Positions 9,196-20,478 of a stretch of DNA of 64,000 nt are shown here, in pieces. Source of the stretch: Phymatolithon calcareum (taxonomy: Eukaryota; Rhodophyta; Florideophyceae; Hapalidiales); NCBI GenBank assembly GCA_977006965.1, contig OZ345356.1:1922001-1986000 (forward strand). The letters run 5' to 3'. The stretch's first letter is position 1, and each line of letters begins with the position of its first letter. The translations under genes were made by a program, and so were the position numbers. The notes under the pieces were generated by a model, which saw only the letters and a list, made by a program, of their open reading frames with translations, ran no database searches and was not told the DNA's origin.

Positions 9196-12100
9196 TTATG
9201 CGCCTCGGTTGACTAAATTACATATAGCAACTGCGCCACTCATCAGCCCGGCAACAAACAACGTTCTTGCTTCATTGCACTTCCAGTCCGAAGCGAAAGA
9301 TGGCAAGGTCCCGAGCAAAGTGTCTCCAGCGAACGCATTTGTACAGACAGAGTTATTACGGCAGTACATTTCAGCAGTATATACCGGGAGCGATTTGGGC
9401 CGGCGATGCGGGGTCTCTTGTCCACAGTTCCGAATAATCATCTCGGCTTCCTCGACCGTGAGTTCGTACCTTATGTCGGCTCCATTTCTGCTAGGCGTTT
9501 CATCTTCAGAATCGCACAGTTCTTGTATTGATTGCCAAGCGATAGTTCGACTCTCTCGATTCCAGAAAATGACTTCGCCAACAAAGTCTCTGGACACAAC
9601 GGGTCTTCCGTCACAGCTTTCTGACACCGATTGCACAGGGGCCACGTGCCGCTGCAACGCATCTCCAATCTGCAGCCATGATTTGACATCCCATGCACGA
9701 ACAGAAGTATCAACGGATCCTGAGATAATACGAAGGCCATCCGAGCGGAACGAAAGACAGCACACGCTGTCTGTGTGTCCTTCCAGAGGATTATCGATTT
9801 GAGTGAACGACTTCGCATCCCAGAGCCGCACAGTTTTATCCAATGAACCAGAGACCAGCCACCTTCCGTCAGGACATACTGAAATGAATTGCATTAAATT
9901 TGTGCGCCCTTGCAACGAACGACAAATTTGATTACCGGTACGCAAGTCCCACATGCATATCCTTCGATCATTCGACGCCGAAGCAACTCAAACCCCGTCA
10001 TGGCTAATCGCAAGGGCCCTTATTTGTACCGAATGTTCATATTCTGATTGATTTGCTTCCGCTTCAAGACTTGTGTCCCAGATGCGAATTATACCATCGA
10101 GAGATCCGGACATTATTCCTACTCCGTCAGGAAAGAACGCAACACTTCTCACCTCATGCATGTTCGAGGATTTCCAGATATTTCTTCCAGTATTGGCGTC
10201 CCACAAGCGAAGAAAGCGATGATCATGGGAGCCAGATGCAATTCTCTGTCCGTCAGTACTAAATGAAATATATCTCACCGAGAACGTGTGGCCTTAAAAA
10301 GGCTCACCGACACTTGTCCATGTTTCCGTGTCCCAAAACCCAATTCTTTCGTCCCTTGACACTGCCGCCAACCGTCGTCCATTTGCAAGAAATGCAATAA
10401 AACTTATGCGCCGTCTGTGTGCATTCACATTTTCAAAACAAGTATGCCCCGTGCAGCTGTCCAAACTTTTACTTTTTTTTTTTCCTTTCAAGTTTATTTA
10501 AAAGCCCCACAGACTTCCGAAGATATGGGCAAGGCTTCCTCTGGTGCTACCTACCTTTTTGTAGCTCACAAAACGTCCACTAGAATCGCAGACGGGAAAA
10601 CTTAGGACTCAAAGTAGTCCTATCTCAGTCCTCTACGGGATTGTTGGTGCTTGGACTCGACCACTTTTTGCCTTGCATTCTGCGGATTAATACAGGCCTT
10701 CTTCGTTCTCCATGCGTTCTATGAGTGTCTTGCTAAATAGTAAGAGCTCATCTAGCGCCTTTTCTGTTTCCAGTCGTTTTTCTCCTTCGAGTTCGTACCC
10801 TGCTAGCGTGCGTTCAAGGGTCTCCATATGCTCTCTGGCTCTGGTGCCGAATTCTTCAGTCATACTTGTTGTTGACACCTGTGGGAATCTGCCACAGGCA
10901 TACTGCAGTGCGAGTTGTCTGTGCTTCACCTTGGGGAACTTGAGGATTGCTGGCAATTCTCTTGTTTTGTCGTATGGTATCTTTCTTTTCCGCTTCGATT
11001 CTAGGCGGTCTCCTTCCATTTCCAGAAATTTCGATCGAAGTGCTTGCGACGATTGGTTTGCTTGGATATGCTTTACCGCTTCACTCCAAACTTTTACTGT
11101 TCCATCCCCAAGACCAATTGCAACGAATCGGTCATCCTTAGAAACAGCGACGCATCGAACCCTGCTTTGCTATATGAAGTCTCCAAGTTGTGCGCCTGCT
11201 TTCCCGTCCCAAATTCGTAACGTACGATCGAAGGAGCACGAGAATATCTTCCCACTATCGCTGCTGGCAGCAACGCCGGTTACCCGCTCGCTATGCTAAT
11301 CGAAGACTTGAACCGGCGACTCAGTCGTCTGCCATTCCCAGACAACGACCGAAGCGTCCTGTGACCCTGATAAGATTTTCTTTGATCCCACAGCAAGTGA
11401 TACGCAGGATACAGGTTTAGAGTGGCCTTTCAACCGATTCAATATACCACCGGTCAATGCATCTGCAACGACAACATCCCTGCCTGCTCTTGCTCCAATA
11501 AATCTTCCACAAGGAGAGCAAGCAAGTGTCAGGATATCAGATCCCAGTGGAACTTCCATTCCTTGTGCGCTGCGCAGGTCTGGGAAAAATGGGCTTATCG
11601 GCATTAAGTACGAAAGTGATGTACGCGTTTCGACGCTCTTCAAGTAAGCGTCCACAATCGCGTTTTTCGTCCTCAAATGGATCAAACGTCCACGTATTTG
11701 GAAATGAAATGCTCGCTGTCCCGCTGATACCCGTCCCCAAGAGAGATGTATGGCTTTCAATAACAATTCACAGCTCTGAATGAATCTGTGCGGAAGAAAT
11801 TCGCAGCCAAGTGTCAACAAACAATGAAAGTCCGATTTTACGGCCAATATACCTCCGAGAGCAACACGTGTATTCGTCCAACGCGCGTCCAACAGAAGAG
11901 CAGCAAGATCTAGAGCCAAATCTGCAGGCATCAAATGTCTGGCTAGATACACGTGAATATAACCGTCGTCTGGAACGGACCACCTCGGTCTTGGAGTGCA
12001 CTCGAACACCGCAACCTGAAATGAACCACCTTGCGTCGCCAACTTTGAACCATCAAATGCGCTCGATGCCGGTATCATATATCCACGGAGAAGCTGTGTA

Positions 12101-13946
12101 TGCCACAGCGAGCTAATCTGCATCGTCCCGGCCTGTCTTGTGCAAAAGTCCAAGTGAAGATCGTGCAGCATGAGAACACCTTTTCTCACCAGCTTTTGTG
12201 CAAGCTCCCGAAAAGAGAGCTTACAAAGACTCAACCGGCTAAGAAGGCTTACAACATCGAGGGCAAAATCTTTTCTGACATTCCACATTCCGCTAAGAAC
12301 GGAAGCCGGGATCCGACCCTGATGTCTTAGCGTGCAAAGGCTTGTGTACAGATCAGCAATCGTGTGCTCGCTGACATGGCAATGTGGTCTCTTAAGTTGC
12401 ACATATTGTGCTTCCCGAATTTTCAGACTGAGCGTGATTCCCGCGTTCAAGCTCGTACCATCTGGGACCCGCTACTCACCAAGAGCGATTCTTTGCTTCT
12501 CTAGCTTTGAAGCGTATGCGTCATAAGCACAATCAAAGTCTCCTTGTTCCTTTGCAAGGAAAGCAGCAGTGTACCCGGTAACAGCTAGAGCGATAGGCAG
12601 TCCCCCACAAATCGTGAGAATCGTCGCTATACTCCTTCTCAGTTCACCAATGGTCCATGACGCGCTTTCTTTTTCGAATCTCGAATCGCATGGATCATGA
12701 ATATATTCAGGGATACCGGTCCGAGTGGAGCTCTCGGGGCAAAGTTGACTGTGCATCCAGCAGCTTCAGCAATGACCGTGCTCCTGGTGGTTACGGCCGT
12801 TTTGTTTTCTGAACAGGATCTTAACAGCTGACAAACGTCATTCAAGAATCCTGTCTCGCAGTTTTTCGTCGGCCAGAGATCATCCACAAGAAAAAGGCAG
12901 ATTTTTCCTTGAAACCACGCGACCGCATAGTCAACAGCTTCCCGAAGCTTCTGGGAGCGTTCCACGGAAGAGACAGATGTCGATGCCCCTGTTAGACGCA
13001 TAATTTTCGCAACTTCTCCTATTACCGTCGATAAAGTGGCTCCTTGATCAAGCGCAATGTATTGGATTCCGCCAGGAAAGCGGTTGCGAATATCTTTGTC
13101 ATACGCAAGACCCTGAAGCACAATCGTCTTGCCCACGCCGGCCATGCCGACAACACCATGTGCAGCTGTAATAACGCCTGCCGCCGCTGTCACTTTGGAT
13201 GACGACTCGGTGCAAAGAATAAATTCTTTAAGGATTCCTTCCGGAGTGGTGTGGTTTCCGTGTGAATCCCGTGCAGAAAAGTTGAGCGTTGTGCCTAGAG
13301 GAAGTGCCGGAGTGCTTGCTCCCGTGCAATGCACTTCTTCCACGTTGCTCATGATTTTCAAGTTGCCGAGTTTGGTAGCGATGGCATCTTTATGCTCTCG
13401 AATGTTCAATGCTGTGACGAGCATTGAGATCAGTGTCAAAAGCTGTTCAGAGGCAGGTTGCACTTGTAAGTGGAGAGTATTCATGGTATCACATAATGCT
13501 GTTGCTCGAACCGCCCGATGAAAAAATGACTTGACTCTGGTCATGACGCCACTGCTATTGCTTCCGGGAAATGCTTTTGAGCAAAGTGTCTCCGCAGTAG
13601 AGCTGGAGCGGTTGAGGATGTCATGCACCGACGCTAATGTTTCGTTGAACACAGAACTGATACTAGTAGGGATAGCAGCTGGAACGGATTGAAGATGCAT
13701 TTGCACCTCGGAGATGTGTCTCATCAGACGATCCAGGTCATTCGTCAAGCTTCGAAAGGTGTCCGGTCCATGACGGATATTGGCAATACGCGTTCTGATG
13801 CCACTGAGGAGAGTGCGCGTTTCTGAAAGGGCTGAAAGTCCAAAGCCGGTTGCCTCCATGTCAAAATGGCTGAGAATGCTACTTGGAGATGATGCGCGGG
13901 CTGTGGTAGAGTAGGAGATCTCAAACTTCGTTGCACTGGTGCACAT
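9196..13946 (-). pseudogene. NB-ARC/WD40 STAND protein, APAF1-like, broken
   Basis: The likely start is ATG 13946, or ATG 13859 (MEATGFG...). A helical N-terminal region precedes an NB-ARC NTPase: P-loop GMAGVGKT at about 13130, kinase-2 KICLFLVDDLW at about 12880, a TAVTTRS sensor at about 12790 and a GLP box, CGGLPIALAV, at about 12600. After a linker come WD40 repeats to the stop at 9196 (SGSLDKTVRLWD, SGSVDTSVRAWD and others). Proteins of this layout oligomerise on ligand sensing, as in apoptosis and immunity. Lesions: a frameshift near 12735; in-frame stops at 12472, 11296, about 11171, 10294 and 9988; a frameshift beside a 611-bp LINE insertion (10474-11084). The stops lie between segments that read as good WD40 sequence, so decay explains it better than introns. 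One stop sits in GGTGAGTAG, a donor-like string, but the downstream frame is continuous without splicing. Confidence 0.88.
10474..11084 (-). mobile_element. LINE-D insertion, 5'-truncated
   Basis: Inserted in the WD40 part of the pseudogene. The 14-bp duplication TCCAAACTTTTACT flanks it at 10460-10473 and 11085-11098. The T-run at the left is the minus-strand poly(A) tail. It encodes about 110 residues of an ORF2 C-terminus (10687-11019; METLERTLAGYE and a TEKALDELLLFSK block). A related copy is at 51143-51563. Confidence 0.9.
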
Positions 13947-14842
13947 GTGCTTCTGTCGTTGCTACAGCACGGAGTTTGCCTTGATGGCAACAAGTGCAAC
14001 AGGTGTGAGTATCGGATATTTTTGACATGCAATCATAAGTTACAACTAATTTAGTGTGGTGAACCATCGAATCACGAAACGGTTTCCTTTCAAAACTGGA
14101 TCTGAATTGAAACAACTTCATCCACCATCGTTCCGGAGAATAACCTGCAATCGGACAGCATTGCACATAATGCTGGATTTAATCTCCGCGAAATGGGCAT
14201 AATTCTCTCGAAGCTGCCATACTGTGATGTGTACAATACAGTACGTCTCACAACACAGTACGATCACCTTGCGTTTTGCCACAAAATGTCGTATGCGATG
14301 TTCGTGGCGCATCCCAATGCGTCGTTACAAGCGACCTACGTCTCCTCTGCGGATTCCACTGCCGCCGCCCACGCTATCCGAACATATACCTTGTGAGCAT
14401 CCAAACACCCTTCAAGTCGGAAAGCAGTGGAGGCGGACCTACGCAATTAGGTATCCCTGATCCTGAAAATGATCGAGACACCCTCTTATCGCTGTGAGCG
14501 AGTCCTTCGTGTTGATGACGAGCTCTAATTATACGCCATCAAGCATCAATTTTCCGGAAGGCAGCACGGCGGTACTGTTGTTTGCTATACGTACCACGAC
14601 ATACTTTTGACACCACCAAAGCAATTCTGCCCACTGCCGAAGACTACAAAGACAAATCAAATGGCGGAAGTTAGTACCACCGGAGCAGAAAAGGAAACAG
14701 GGCGAGGAACATAGGGCTCAGTGGCCCCACAAAGTCTAATGCATTTCGCCTTGCAAGCGACAAGCACGGCACGGGAAGAGAATCGACAACTATGTAGTGC
14801 AAAGCATACAAGAGCCTTTACTTAGAATGCGAATCTAAGAAC
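13947..14842. other. Gene-free stretch
   Basis: This is the upstream region of the NB-ARC gene and the downstream region of the minus-strand secreted gene. Short open frames overlap on both strands with no resemblance to known families. CAGTACG/CAATACAGTACG-type repeats at about 14230-14270 are the only visible structure. Confidence 0.45.
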
Positions 14843-15082
14843 TTAAAGCGACGGGGAGGACATGGCGCCGGAGAGGGCAGCGCCGACGGTGGCAGCACCG
14901 ATAACGGCGCCCGGTCCGTCGAGGGAGGCGGAGGCGACGCCGGAAGTGGAATCGGCCGCGGAACCGGCGGTGACGGCACCCTCACCCTTGGCCATGGCGC
15001 CCTCGAGGGAAGAGATGTCGAAGGAGGCGGAGAAGGCAGTGGCAACGAGGCCGAAGAAAGCGAGGACGGCGGCGCACTTCAT
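14843..15082 (-). CDS. Small secreted Ala/Gly/Ser-rich protein, paralogue
   Basis: The product is 79 residues. The signal peptide is MKCAAVLAFFGLVATAFSA. It is followed by the same SFDISSLEGAMA block and the same end (DGPGAVIGAATVGAALSGAM, SSPSL) as the gene at 7629. It is five residues shorter, losing the PVSR-type segment after the signal peptide. I chose ATG 15082 over an upstream in-frame ATG because the shorter product begins with the shared signal peptide and the A-rich AAAAATG context is favourable. Third positions are again C-rich. A GGGTATAAG element lies about 100 bases upstream. The leader and promoter, but not the coding part, recur at 50662-50760. Function unknown. Confidence 0.88.
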   Translation of the reverse strand: MKCAAVLAFFGLVATAFSASFDISSLEGAMAKGEGAVTAGSAADSTSGVASASLDGPGAVIGAATVGAALSGAMSSPSL

Positions 15083-15182
15083 TTTTGCTAGTGGATTGGG
15101 TTGGAAGTTGAAGTGTTTGAAGTTGCTGCTTTCTTGCTTGATTGCTTGCTTGCCTTTCAGCCCCATTGCTCCACATTCGCGA

Positions 15183-15191
15183 CTTATACCC
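15183..15191 (-). promoter_or_regulatory. TATA-like element of the secreted gene
   Basis: GGGTATAAG on the minus strand, about 100 bases upstream of ATG 15082. The duplicate at 50749-50758 keeps it as GGGTATAAAG, the better TATA match. Confidence 0.5.
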
Positions 15192-15626
15192 GTTTACTCA
15201 CGCCGACAAAGCGAATTTCGGAACTCCAATTCCTTCAAGCGAATTTCGAAGTCCCTGCCGGACTTGAGAATTGTAAGGCCGCACGGAACGCCGTATTTGG
15301 TTGGCACGGATGTGACTATCTTTGCGGGCCATCTGACCGAAAACCATGTTGCTTATAGGTCATTGCGCTGTCCCCTTCGTTAAGTACGATATGTTCTTGC
15401 TCGTATTGCGCGATAAGCCCATGCCACAGTCCCCTTGCACGCTGCTCAGGGCAAGAATGCACTAATCTATTTTGTTGCAACAGGAAGGAAATTGCATTGC
15501 TTCTTCTAAACGATCCAGAATTTTTGGTATTCGATTCCGTTGTTTTCGGAATTCACCAATAACATTGGTTACATGTTATGGTCGCGTCCTATTTCCTCCG
15601 CTGGTTATGCGTTCTATTCCAACGTT

Positions 15627-16034
15627 TCAGCTTGAACAAATGCCCACCGATAGTAACATCTTCGTATTTCTTCCATCGAAATCAGCTTTTCCTCTTCCTC
15701 CTCCTCCTCCTCCTCCATCGCGTTCAGCGGACTTGGCTGTCACTTGCATCAGCACGCTTAAATCTTGCTCCAAAACAACTGAACGCGTGAGCAACCACAA
15801 GCGCAGTAGCTCTACGCTTTCAGTTGACCTTCGCTCTCCATCCGCCATGGAAACTTTCCCATCTTTGAGTATCTTAAAGCATCTTTCAAGCATTAGATTG
15901 GCGACTCTACAATGCAGCGTAGACGAAAGCATTCCGGATCCAAATTCAGTTTCCGAAGCACGGCTGCACCTGGTCTTTAAGCTTTCCGTCATTAACAATT
16001 TGAGCACCATGATGGAAGTTGAGATATTACCCAT
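15627..16034 (-). pseudogene. Unrecognised ORF cut by a MITE
   Basis: A 135-codon minus-strand frame begins at ATG 16034 (MGNISTSIMVLKLL...) and ends ...VGICSS. It contains a Ser/Leu/Glu-rich, probably helical stretch and a run of eight glycines. In copy 2 the frame extends a few residues further upstream (MPVMCC...), so in copy 1 a MITE at 16041 has cut the 5' end. Copy 2 (51616-52040) has an in-frame TAG at about 51850 and a shorter glycine run. I do not recognise a family. It may be a former gene that is dead in both copies. Confidence 0.4.
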
Positions 16035-16040
16035 ACAGCA

Positions 16041-16367
16041 CAAAGCATTGGAAAAAATAATTGCTATTGTAATTATTTAAATTATTGTTCCAATAATTTA
16101 TTCCTGAGTCTCGCATATTTATTGTATTTATTGAGATCGTCGTGGTTGCGACAATTATTGTATCGGACTCCTCATTTTTTCGATCCGGTTATTCTATCGC
16201 GACAGAAAGTAGCAAGAAGGATTCAATAATTCGGGGAATAACCAGTTATTTATACCTCGCTGAACTTGAATACAATAATTTATTGCTTCTGCGTTCAACA
16301 ATAAATTATTTATTCTCGACACTTTTCGAGAAAAGAATAAAAATAAATAAATAATTCCAATGCTTTG
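16041..16367 (+). mobile_element. hAT-like MITE, copy a
   Basis: A 327-bp element with terminal inverted repeats CAAAGCATTGGAA. The 8-bp duplication ATACAGCA lies at 16033-16040 and 16368-16375. The empty site survives in copy 2 near 52010. It is A/T-rich with no transposase. Confidence 0.95.
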
Positions 16368-16396
16368 ATACAGCACATAACTGGCATACTGTTGAC

Positions 16397-16724
16397 CAAA
16401 GCATTGGAATTATTTATTTATTTTTATTCTTTTCTCGAAAAGTGTCGAGAATAAATAATTTTATTGTTGAACGCAGAAGCAATAAATTATTGTATTCAAG
16501 TTCAGTGAGGTATAAATAACTGGTTATTCCCCGAATTATTAGATCCTTCTTGCTACTTTCTGTCGCGATAGAATAACCGGATCGAAAAAATGAGGAGTCC
16601 GATACAATAATTGTCGCAACCACGACGATCTCAATAAATACAATAAATATGCGAGACTCAGGAATAAATTATTGGAACAATAATTTAAATAATTACAATA
16701 GCAATTATTTTTTCCAATGCTTTG
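16397..16724 (-). mobile_element. hAT-like MITE, copy b (inverted)
   Basis: A 328-bp element nearly identical to copy a but in opposite orientation, 29 bases away. The 8-bp duplication CTGTTGAC lies at 16389-16396 and 16725-16732. Copies a and b form a giant inverted repeat that could fold as a hairpin of about 330 bp. Confidence 0.95.
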
Positions 16725-17037
16725 CTGTTGACATCCGGGCTTCGCCCCACGAGGATAATCACTCAGTCCCGCAAAGCGTCGGCGAATAAATCGAAGAATG
16801 TAATGAATGCTAACGTCTCGCAACACCAACTCCTTTACTAGTCACATCCTCCATAGGTTGCGAAGAGCACCACCTAGTCATTTGCGCATGCCCCTGTCGA
16901 GTGCAAAGTTCTGGCGAACAGAAGCAAAGTCGGGACTCAGCAGAGAAGCGATTCACATAATGCCTTGTTCTGGTATCAAACATATGAAGTGAGTATTTAT
17001 CGCGGTCCGGCTCCAAACAGGCACGACACACCAAGAG

Positions 17038-17364
17038 CAAAGCATTGGAAAAAATAATTGCTATTGTAATTATTTAAATTATTGTTCCAATAATTTATTC
17101 CTGAGTCTCGATTATTTATTGTATTTATTGAGATCGTCGTGGTTGCGACAATTATTGTATCGGACTCCTCATTTTTTCGATCCGGTTATTCTATCGCGAC
17201 AGAAAGTAGCAAGAAGGATCTAATAATTCGGGGAATAACCAGTTATTTATACCTCACTGAACTTGAATACAATAATTTATTGCTTCTGCGTTCAACAATA
17301 AATTATTTATTCTCGACACTTTTCGAGAAAAGAATAAAAATAAATAAATAATTCCAATGCTTTG
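17038..17364 (+). mobile_element. hAT-like MITE, copy c
   Basis: A 327-bp element with the same ends as copies a and b. The 8-bp duplication ACCAAGAG lies at 17030-17037 and 17365-17372. It is absent from copy 2, where ACCAAGAG occurs once (about 52353). Confidence 0.95.
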
Positions 17365-17675
17365 ACCAAGAGACAGACTATTCGCAGGAAGCGCTGCAGT
17401 GGGGCAGTGACCTTTCCTTCGGTGCGGTATCGAGTAGAACTAGTGCGTTTTCGACGGAGCATGACGCGCAGAACACCAAGCCGAACTTTATCACATCAAG
17501 TGGGTGATGGTGACTCACACGTCATCATGCCACAATACAGAGTACCATTGGTTGCTTGGATCATCACTCCATCATGTTATCTCACGCGGCAATAGCATGC
17601 TGGACTTTTCTCTACTGAAACAAATCCTGCGCCTCGCTGTCCCCAACCCACTCAAGGTGACACAGTCCTGGCAGG

Positions 17676-18506
17676 ATGACCTCGTCAGGTTCCGCTTTTG
17701 CTGAAAAGTACGGTCCATGGGCACTCGTGACGGGAGCCTCATCGGGTATCGGCGCCCAGTTCTGCCGCTCCTTGGCCAAGCGTGGCCTGAATGTGATCCT
17801 CGTTGCGCGACGCGTCGACCGCCTGGAAGCACTCGCCTCTGAACTTTCAGCCACCTACTCTGTGGAAACGCACGTACTTCCCTCCGACTTGACGAAACCA
17901 GATGCTGTTTCGAAGATCGAATCCGCCGTCTCGGACTTTGACGTCGGTCTTCTTGTAAACAACGCCGGCATGGAGATGGTCGGTGCGTACCTCACATGCT
18001 CTCTGGAGAATATCGAGCAACTCATCGCGCTAAATGTCACAGCAGTGGCAGCGCTTGCGCGTATGATCGGGAAAGACCTTGCAAAGCGCAATCGGGGCGG
18101 CATTATATTCGTGAGCTCCATGGGCGCCCGTCCGGGTCCGTTCGGGGCGCTGTATTCGGCGTCGAAGGCGTTTGTGACAACACTGGCGGTTTCTCTGCGG
18201 TATGAGGTTTGCGAGTACGGCGTGGAGGTTATGTCGTTTGAGCCTGGGGGCGTACGCAGTGAAATGGTAGAGCGGACTTCCGCATATATGGACAATGACA
18301 AGCTCTCGTTGGAACTTATGGACACTGAAGATGCTGTTGAGAGTTGTCTTGGTGCATTTGGGAAGGGAGATATACATACGCCGGGATGGAAGAATAGGGT
18401 GGTCAAGTTTGTTATCGATTACTTTCCGAGGTGGATTATTATGCCGTACATGGCGAAGATGATGCAAGGAGCACTTCCACCGGAAAAGGCTACCTTGGCA
18501 TTCTAG
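17676..18506 (+). CDS. Short-chain dehydrogenase/reductase, copy 1
   Basis: The product is 276 residues, a normal length for a classical SDR. It has the Rossmann cofactor motif TGASSGIG (19-26), an ARR triplet after strand 2 that favours NADP(H), NNAG (95-98), catalytic Ser 147/148 and Y160-x3-K164 (YSASK). The C-terminus (VVKFVIDYFPRWIIMPYMA) is hydrophobic and could bind a membrane, as in steroid or 3-ketoacyl reductase-like SDRs. The substrate is not deducible. ATG 17676 gives the expected N-terminal KYGPWALVTGA strand. There is no intron. The paralogue at 52819-53649 differs at 15 residues, nine of them in 150-161 and 194-212 near the active site. Both look functional. Confidence 0.93.
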   Translation: MTSSGSAFAEKYGPWALVTGASSGIGAQFCRSLAKRGLNVILVARRVDRLEALASELSATYSVETHVLPSDLTKPDAVSKIESAVSDFDVGLLVNNAGMEMVGAYLTCSLENIEQLIALNVTAVAALARMIGKDLAKRNRGGIIFVSSMGARPGPFGALYSASKAFVTTLAVSLRYEVCEYGVEVMSFEPGGVRSEMVERTSAYMDNDKLSLELMDTEDAVESCLGAFGKGDIHTPGWKNRVVKFVIDYFPRWIIMPYMAKMMQGALPPEKATLAF

Positions 18507-19058
18507 TTGACAATTTTGAGCGCTGTAAATGCTCGGATTGTTGAACCAGTTTAACTATTTGGTTGCGCCTCTTGATAGGAGGACTATGTTGTTCTCACCA
18601 TGTTAAAAAGTATCGCCTAACATTCTTCCGGCCAACGCGAATTCCCCTTATGACTCGTGTCATTCGCACCCCACCGGCGCGTCGCCAGACGAGGTCAACA
18701 GGACACAAACCGGCGCTCTTGTTTGTACGCGCCTCGACATATTCGTCCGGTTTGGCGAGACTGTTGAACCCGGGAGTGTCACCTCCTTTCAATCTCCAAT
18801 GTAATGGAGAAGTCATTGCCCGCTGCTGGAACAGATGCGTGAAGAATTTCTCACTCTCGAACGCAAACATACGCAGCGTGAGTTTGCTTCAAGAGCGAGA
18901 AGGTCTTCAGCGACCGCATTGATCCTAACTTGAGTGATATTTTCTCCACGTCGCATTCGCCACCGAGGCAGACCTCGCGACAGTAGACCGTGCCCTCGTT
19001 GTAGCCCCACATGAAGCGGCGGAACAGAGAGCCTGACGGATTCTTATCAAATCGCACG
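18507..19058. other. Decayed coding-like stretch, copy 1
   Basis: Corresponds to 53650-54200 in copy 2. There a 60-codon ATG frame (53947-54129, MEKSLPLPEQMRED...) is open, but here it is frameshifted after a few codons. The long dyad in copy 2 (53983-54051) is present here but worn by mismatches. No family is recognised. Confidence 0.4.
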
Positions 19059-19328
19059 ATGGATATCAAAATTTCCATGATCCGCCCTGGGCAAGTCCTT
19101 GGCAAATGCACGGTGAACAAGGAGATGGGCCTAGCGGCGGTCGTGCGAAACCATCCGTGCACCGTGAAGATTGGACCGGAAACGATTATGTGTGAAATCG
19201 CGAAAGCAGACGGTACACTGGACGTAGTTGACCATACCGGCAATGATCTGCTGACGCACAGGATACGCAACGCAGTGGAAAATGGGAAACAAAGCGCAAT
19301 CCATGGTTTCAAATGCCGAAAAGAGTGA
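19059..19328 (+). pseudogene. Unrecognised 89-codon ORF, copy 1
   Basis: This ATG frame (MDIKISMIRPGQVLGKCTVN...) has the same length and stop as 54201-54470 in copy 2. About 21 of 89 residues differ, a high share of replacements for DNA this similar, which argues against purifying selection. The frame may be a fragment of an older gene. I do not recognise a domain. Confidence 0.3.
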
Positions 19329-19776
19329 AGAGACATGCGGCTCATGACAAGCACACCATTGGATGAAAGACAGTTGGAACGAGACACAAACATAATTGCA
19401 TTTGCCCTCTTCTTGGAATTGGCATCCCTTCTCGCTGCCAGGTTCCCAAAGCAAGTACTAACAATCCCTTCATCAACAGTAACTCGCGTGGACAAAGAGG
19501 TTCGACTTGCCGACGAGCGCGGCGACATTCGCTCAGTCGCGGAAAGACAGAATCAACAATTGCATGGAGCACCTCAGTTCTGCCCACCGGCCACGGACAG
19601 ATATCGCTGGGTTTACATATTGATTCAAAACCGCGCAAAGAGAGATGGATGGAATCACTGCATGAGATCACGTGCAGCCGATTGTTCTACGCAAAGTCGA
19701 TAACACCTTGCACACAGTGCCACGACTTCCATTATGGTCCTTAATCGGCGCCAATTTGACCCATTGCTGGCGCGCT

Positions 19777-19946
19777 TCCGTCCGATGTGGGTTTTTGCAG
19801 CTAGGGCCACGATATACAAGATTGCGGAAGAAGCATATATGAATGTTATACTATGCTACAAGGCTGTAGCAACTGAAACGCATCTCCCTTACAGTCTAAA
19901 GAGTGTTACTGAGAGCGTTTAATAAATACTACTAAAAAAAAAAAAA
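19777..19946 (+). mobile_element. 170-bp LINE-A-like 3' tail
   Basis: A very short 5'-truncated LINE end (GGTTTTTGCAGCTAGGG ... GAGCGTTTAATAAAT) with a tail of about 13 A. The 14-bp duplication ATTGCTGGCGCGCT lies at 19763-19776 and 19947-19960. The site is empty in copy 2 near 54920. Confidence 0.92.
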
Positions 19947-20478
19947 ATTGCTGGCGCGCTCCGCCGGGCACAGCGCACTCATGAAGCAGCAATTTCGTTC
20001 CAGAAATGACCAGCGCACAGAAACGACATTGCATCCTTCCGTATCATTCCAAACCCACAAGAAAGATATACCTGCACAATGTACAGCTCCCTACCTTCCG
20101 CGCTCCAAGAGCGGCTCAAGTCTCATGCCTATTATCTATCCCGAACGTGACAGAGTTTGGCGGGTCATAGAGGACGAGTCACTAGTGAAGGGGCTAATAA
20201 TAATGGAGCATTTGCACCTCACCTGCCGCACTTGAATATACCACAGTCGATGCTCGGCGCCGCAGGTCATCCGCACGGTAGCCGCTAATGCCCCGGAGAG
20301 CGTGCAGATTCTGTAGCTCAGGTCAGAAGCTTGTGATAAGGACTGTGTGTGCGAAAATTTATGCCGACGACGGCGAGTGGTGACAAACGACTTCCGGAAA
20401 CGAGTAGGGCTTAGATACAGTATTGCTAAAGCGGGCGATGTTTGCATCAATTATCACGAATTCAATAACAGCGGAGTG

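Noticed and set aside
12466-12480. GGTGAGTAG as a real splice donor in the NB-ARC gene
   Set aside because: The downstream sequence continues in the same frame as protein-like sequence and no acceptor is needed. Several other stops in the gene have no such donor.
14862-15383. 173-codon plus-strand frame over the minus-strand secreted gene
   Set aside because: Low-complexity Ala/Pro translation caused by the GC-rich, C-ending codons of the real gene on the other strand.
16142-16354. 70-codon frame repeated in all three hAT-like MITEs
   Set aside because: It starts with GTG, is A/T-rich, and lies in a non-autonomous element. Its repetition only reflects the element's copies.
17855-18406. 183-codon minus-strand frame opposite the SDR gene, also at 52998-53549
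   Set aside because: It is the antisense shadow of a well-supported SDR. Its conservation follows from the plus-strand gene and it has no family match.
18851-19528. 225-codon minus-strand frame
   Set aside because: Broken in copy 2 (only 54089-54670 remains, with a different start). Its composition is unlike the confident genes, and the plus strand has competing frames.
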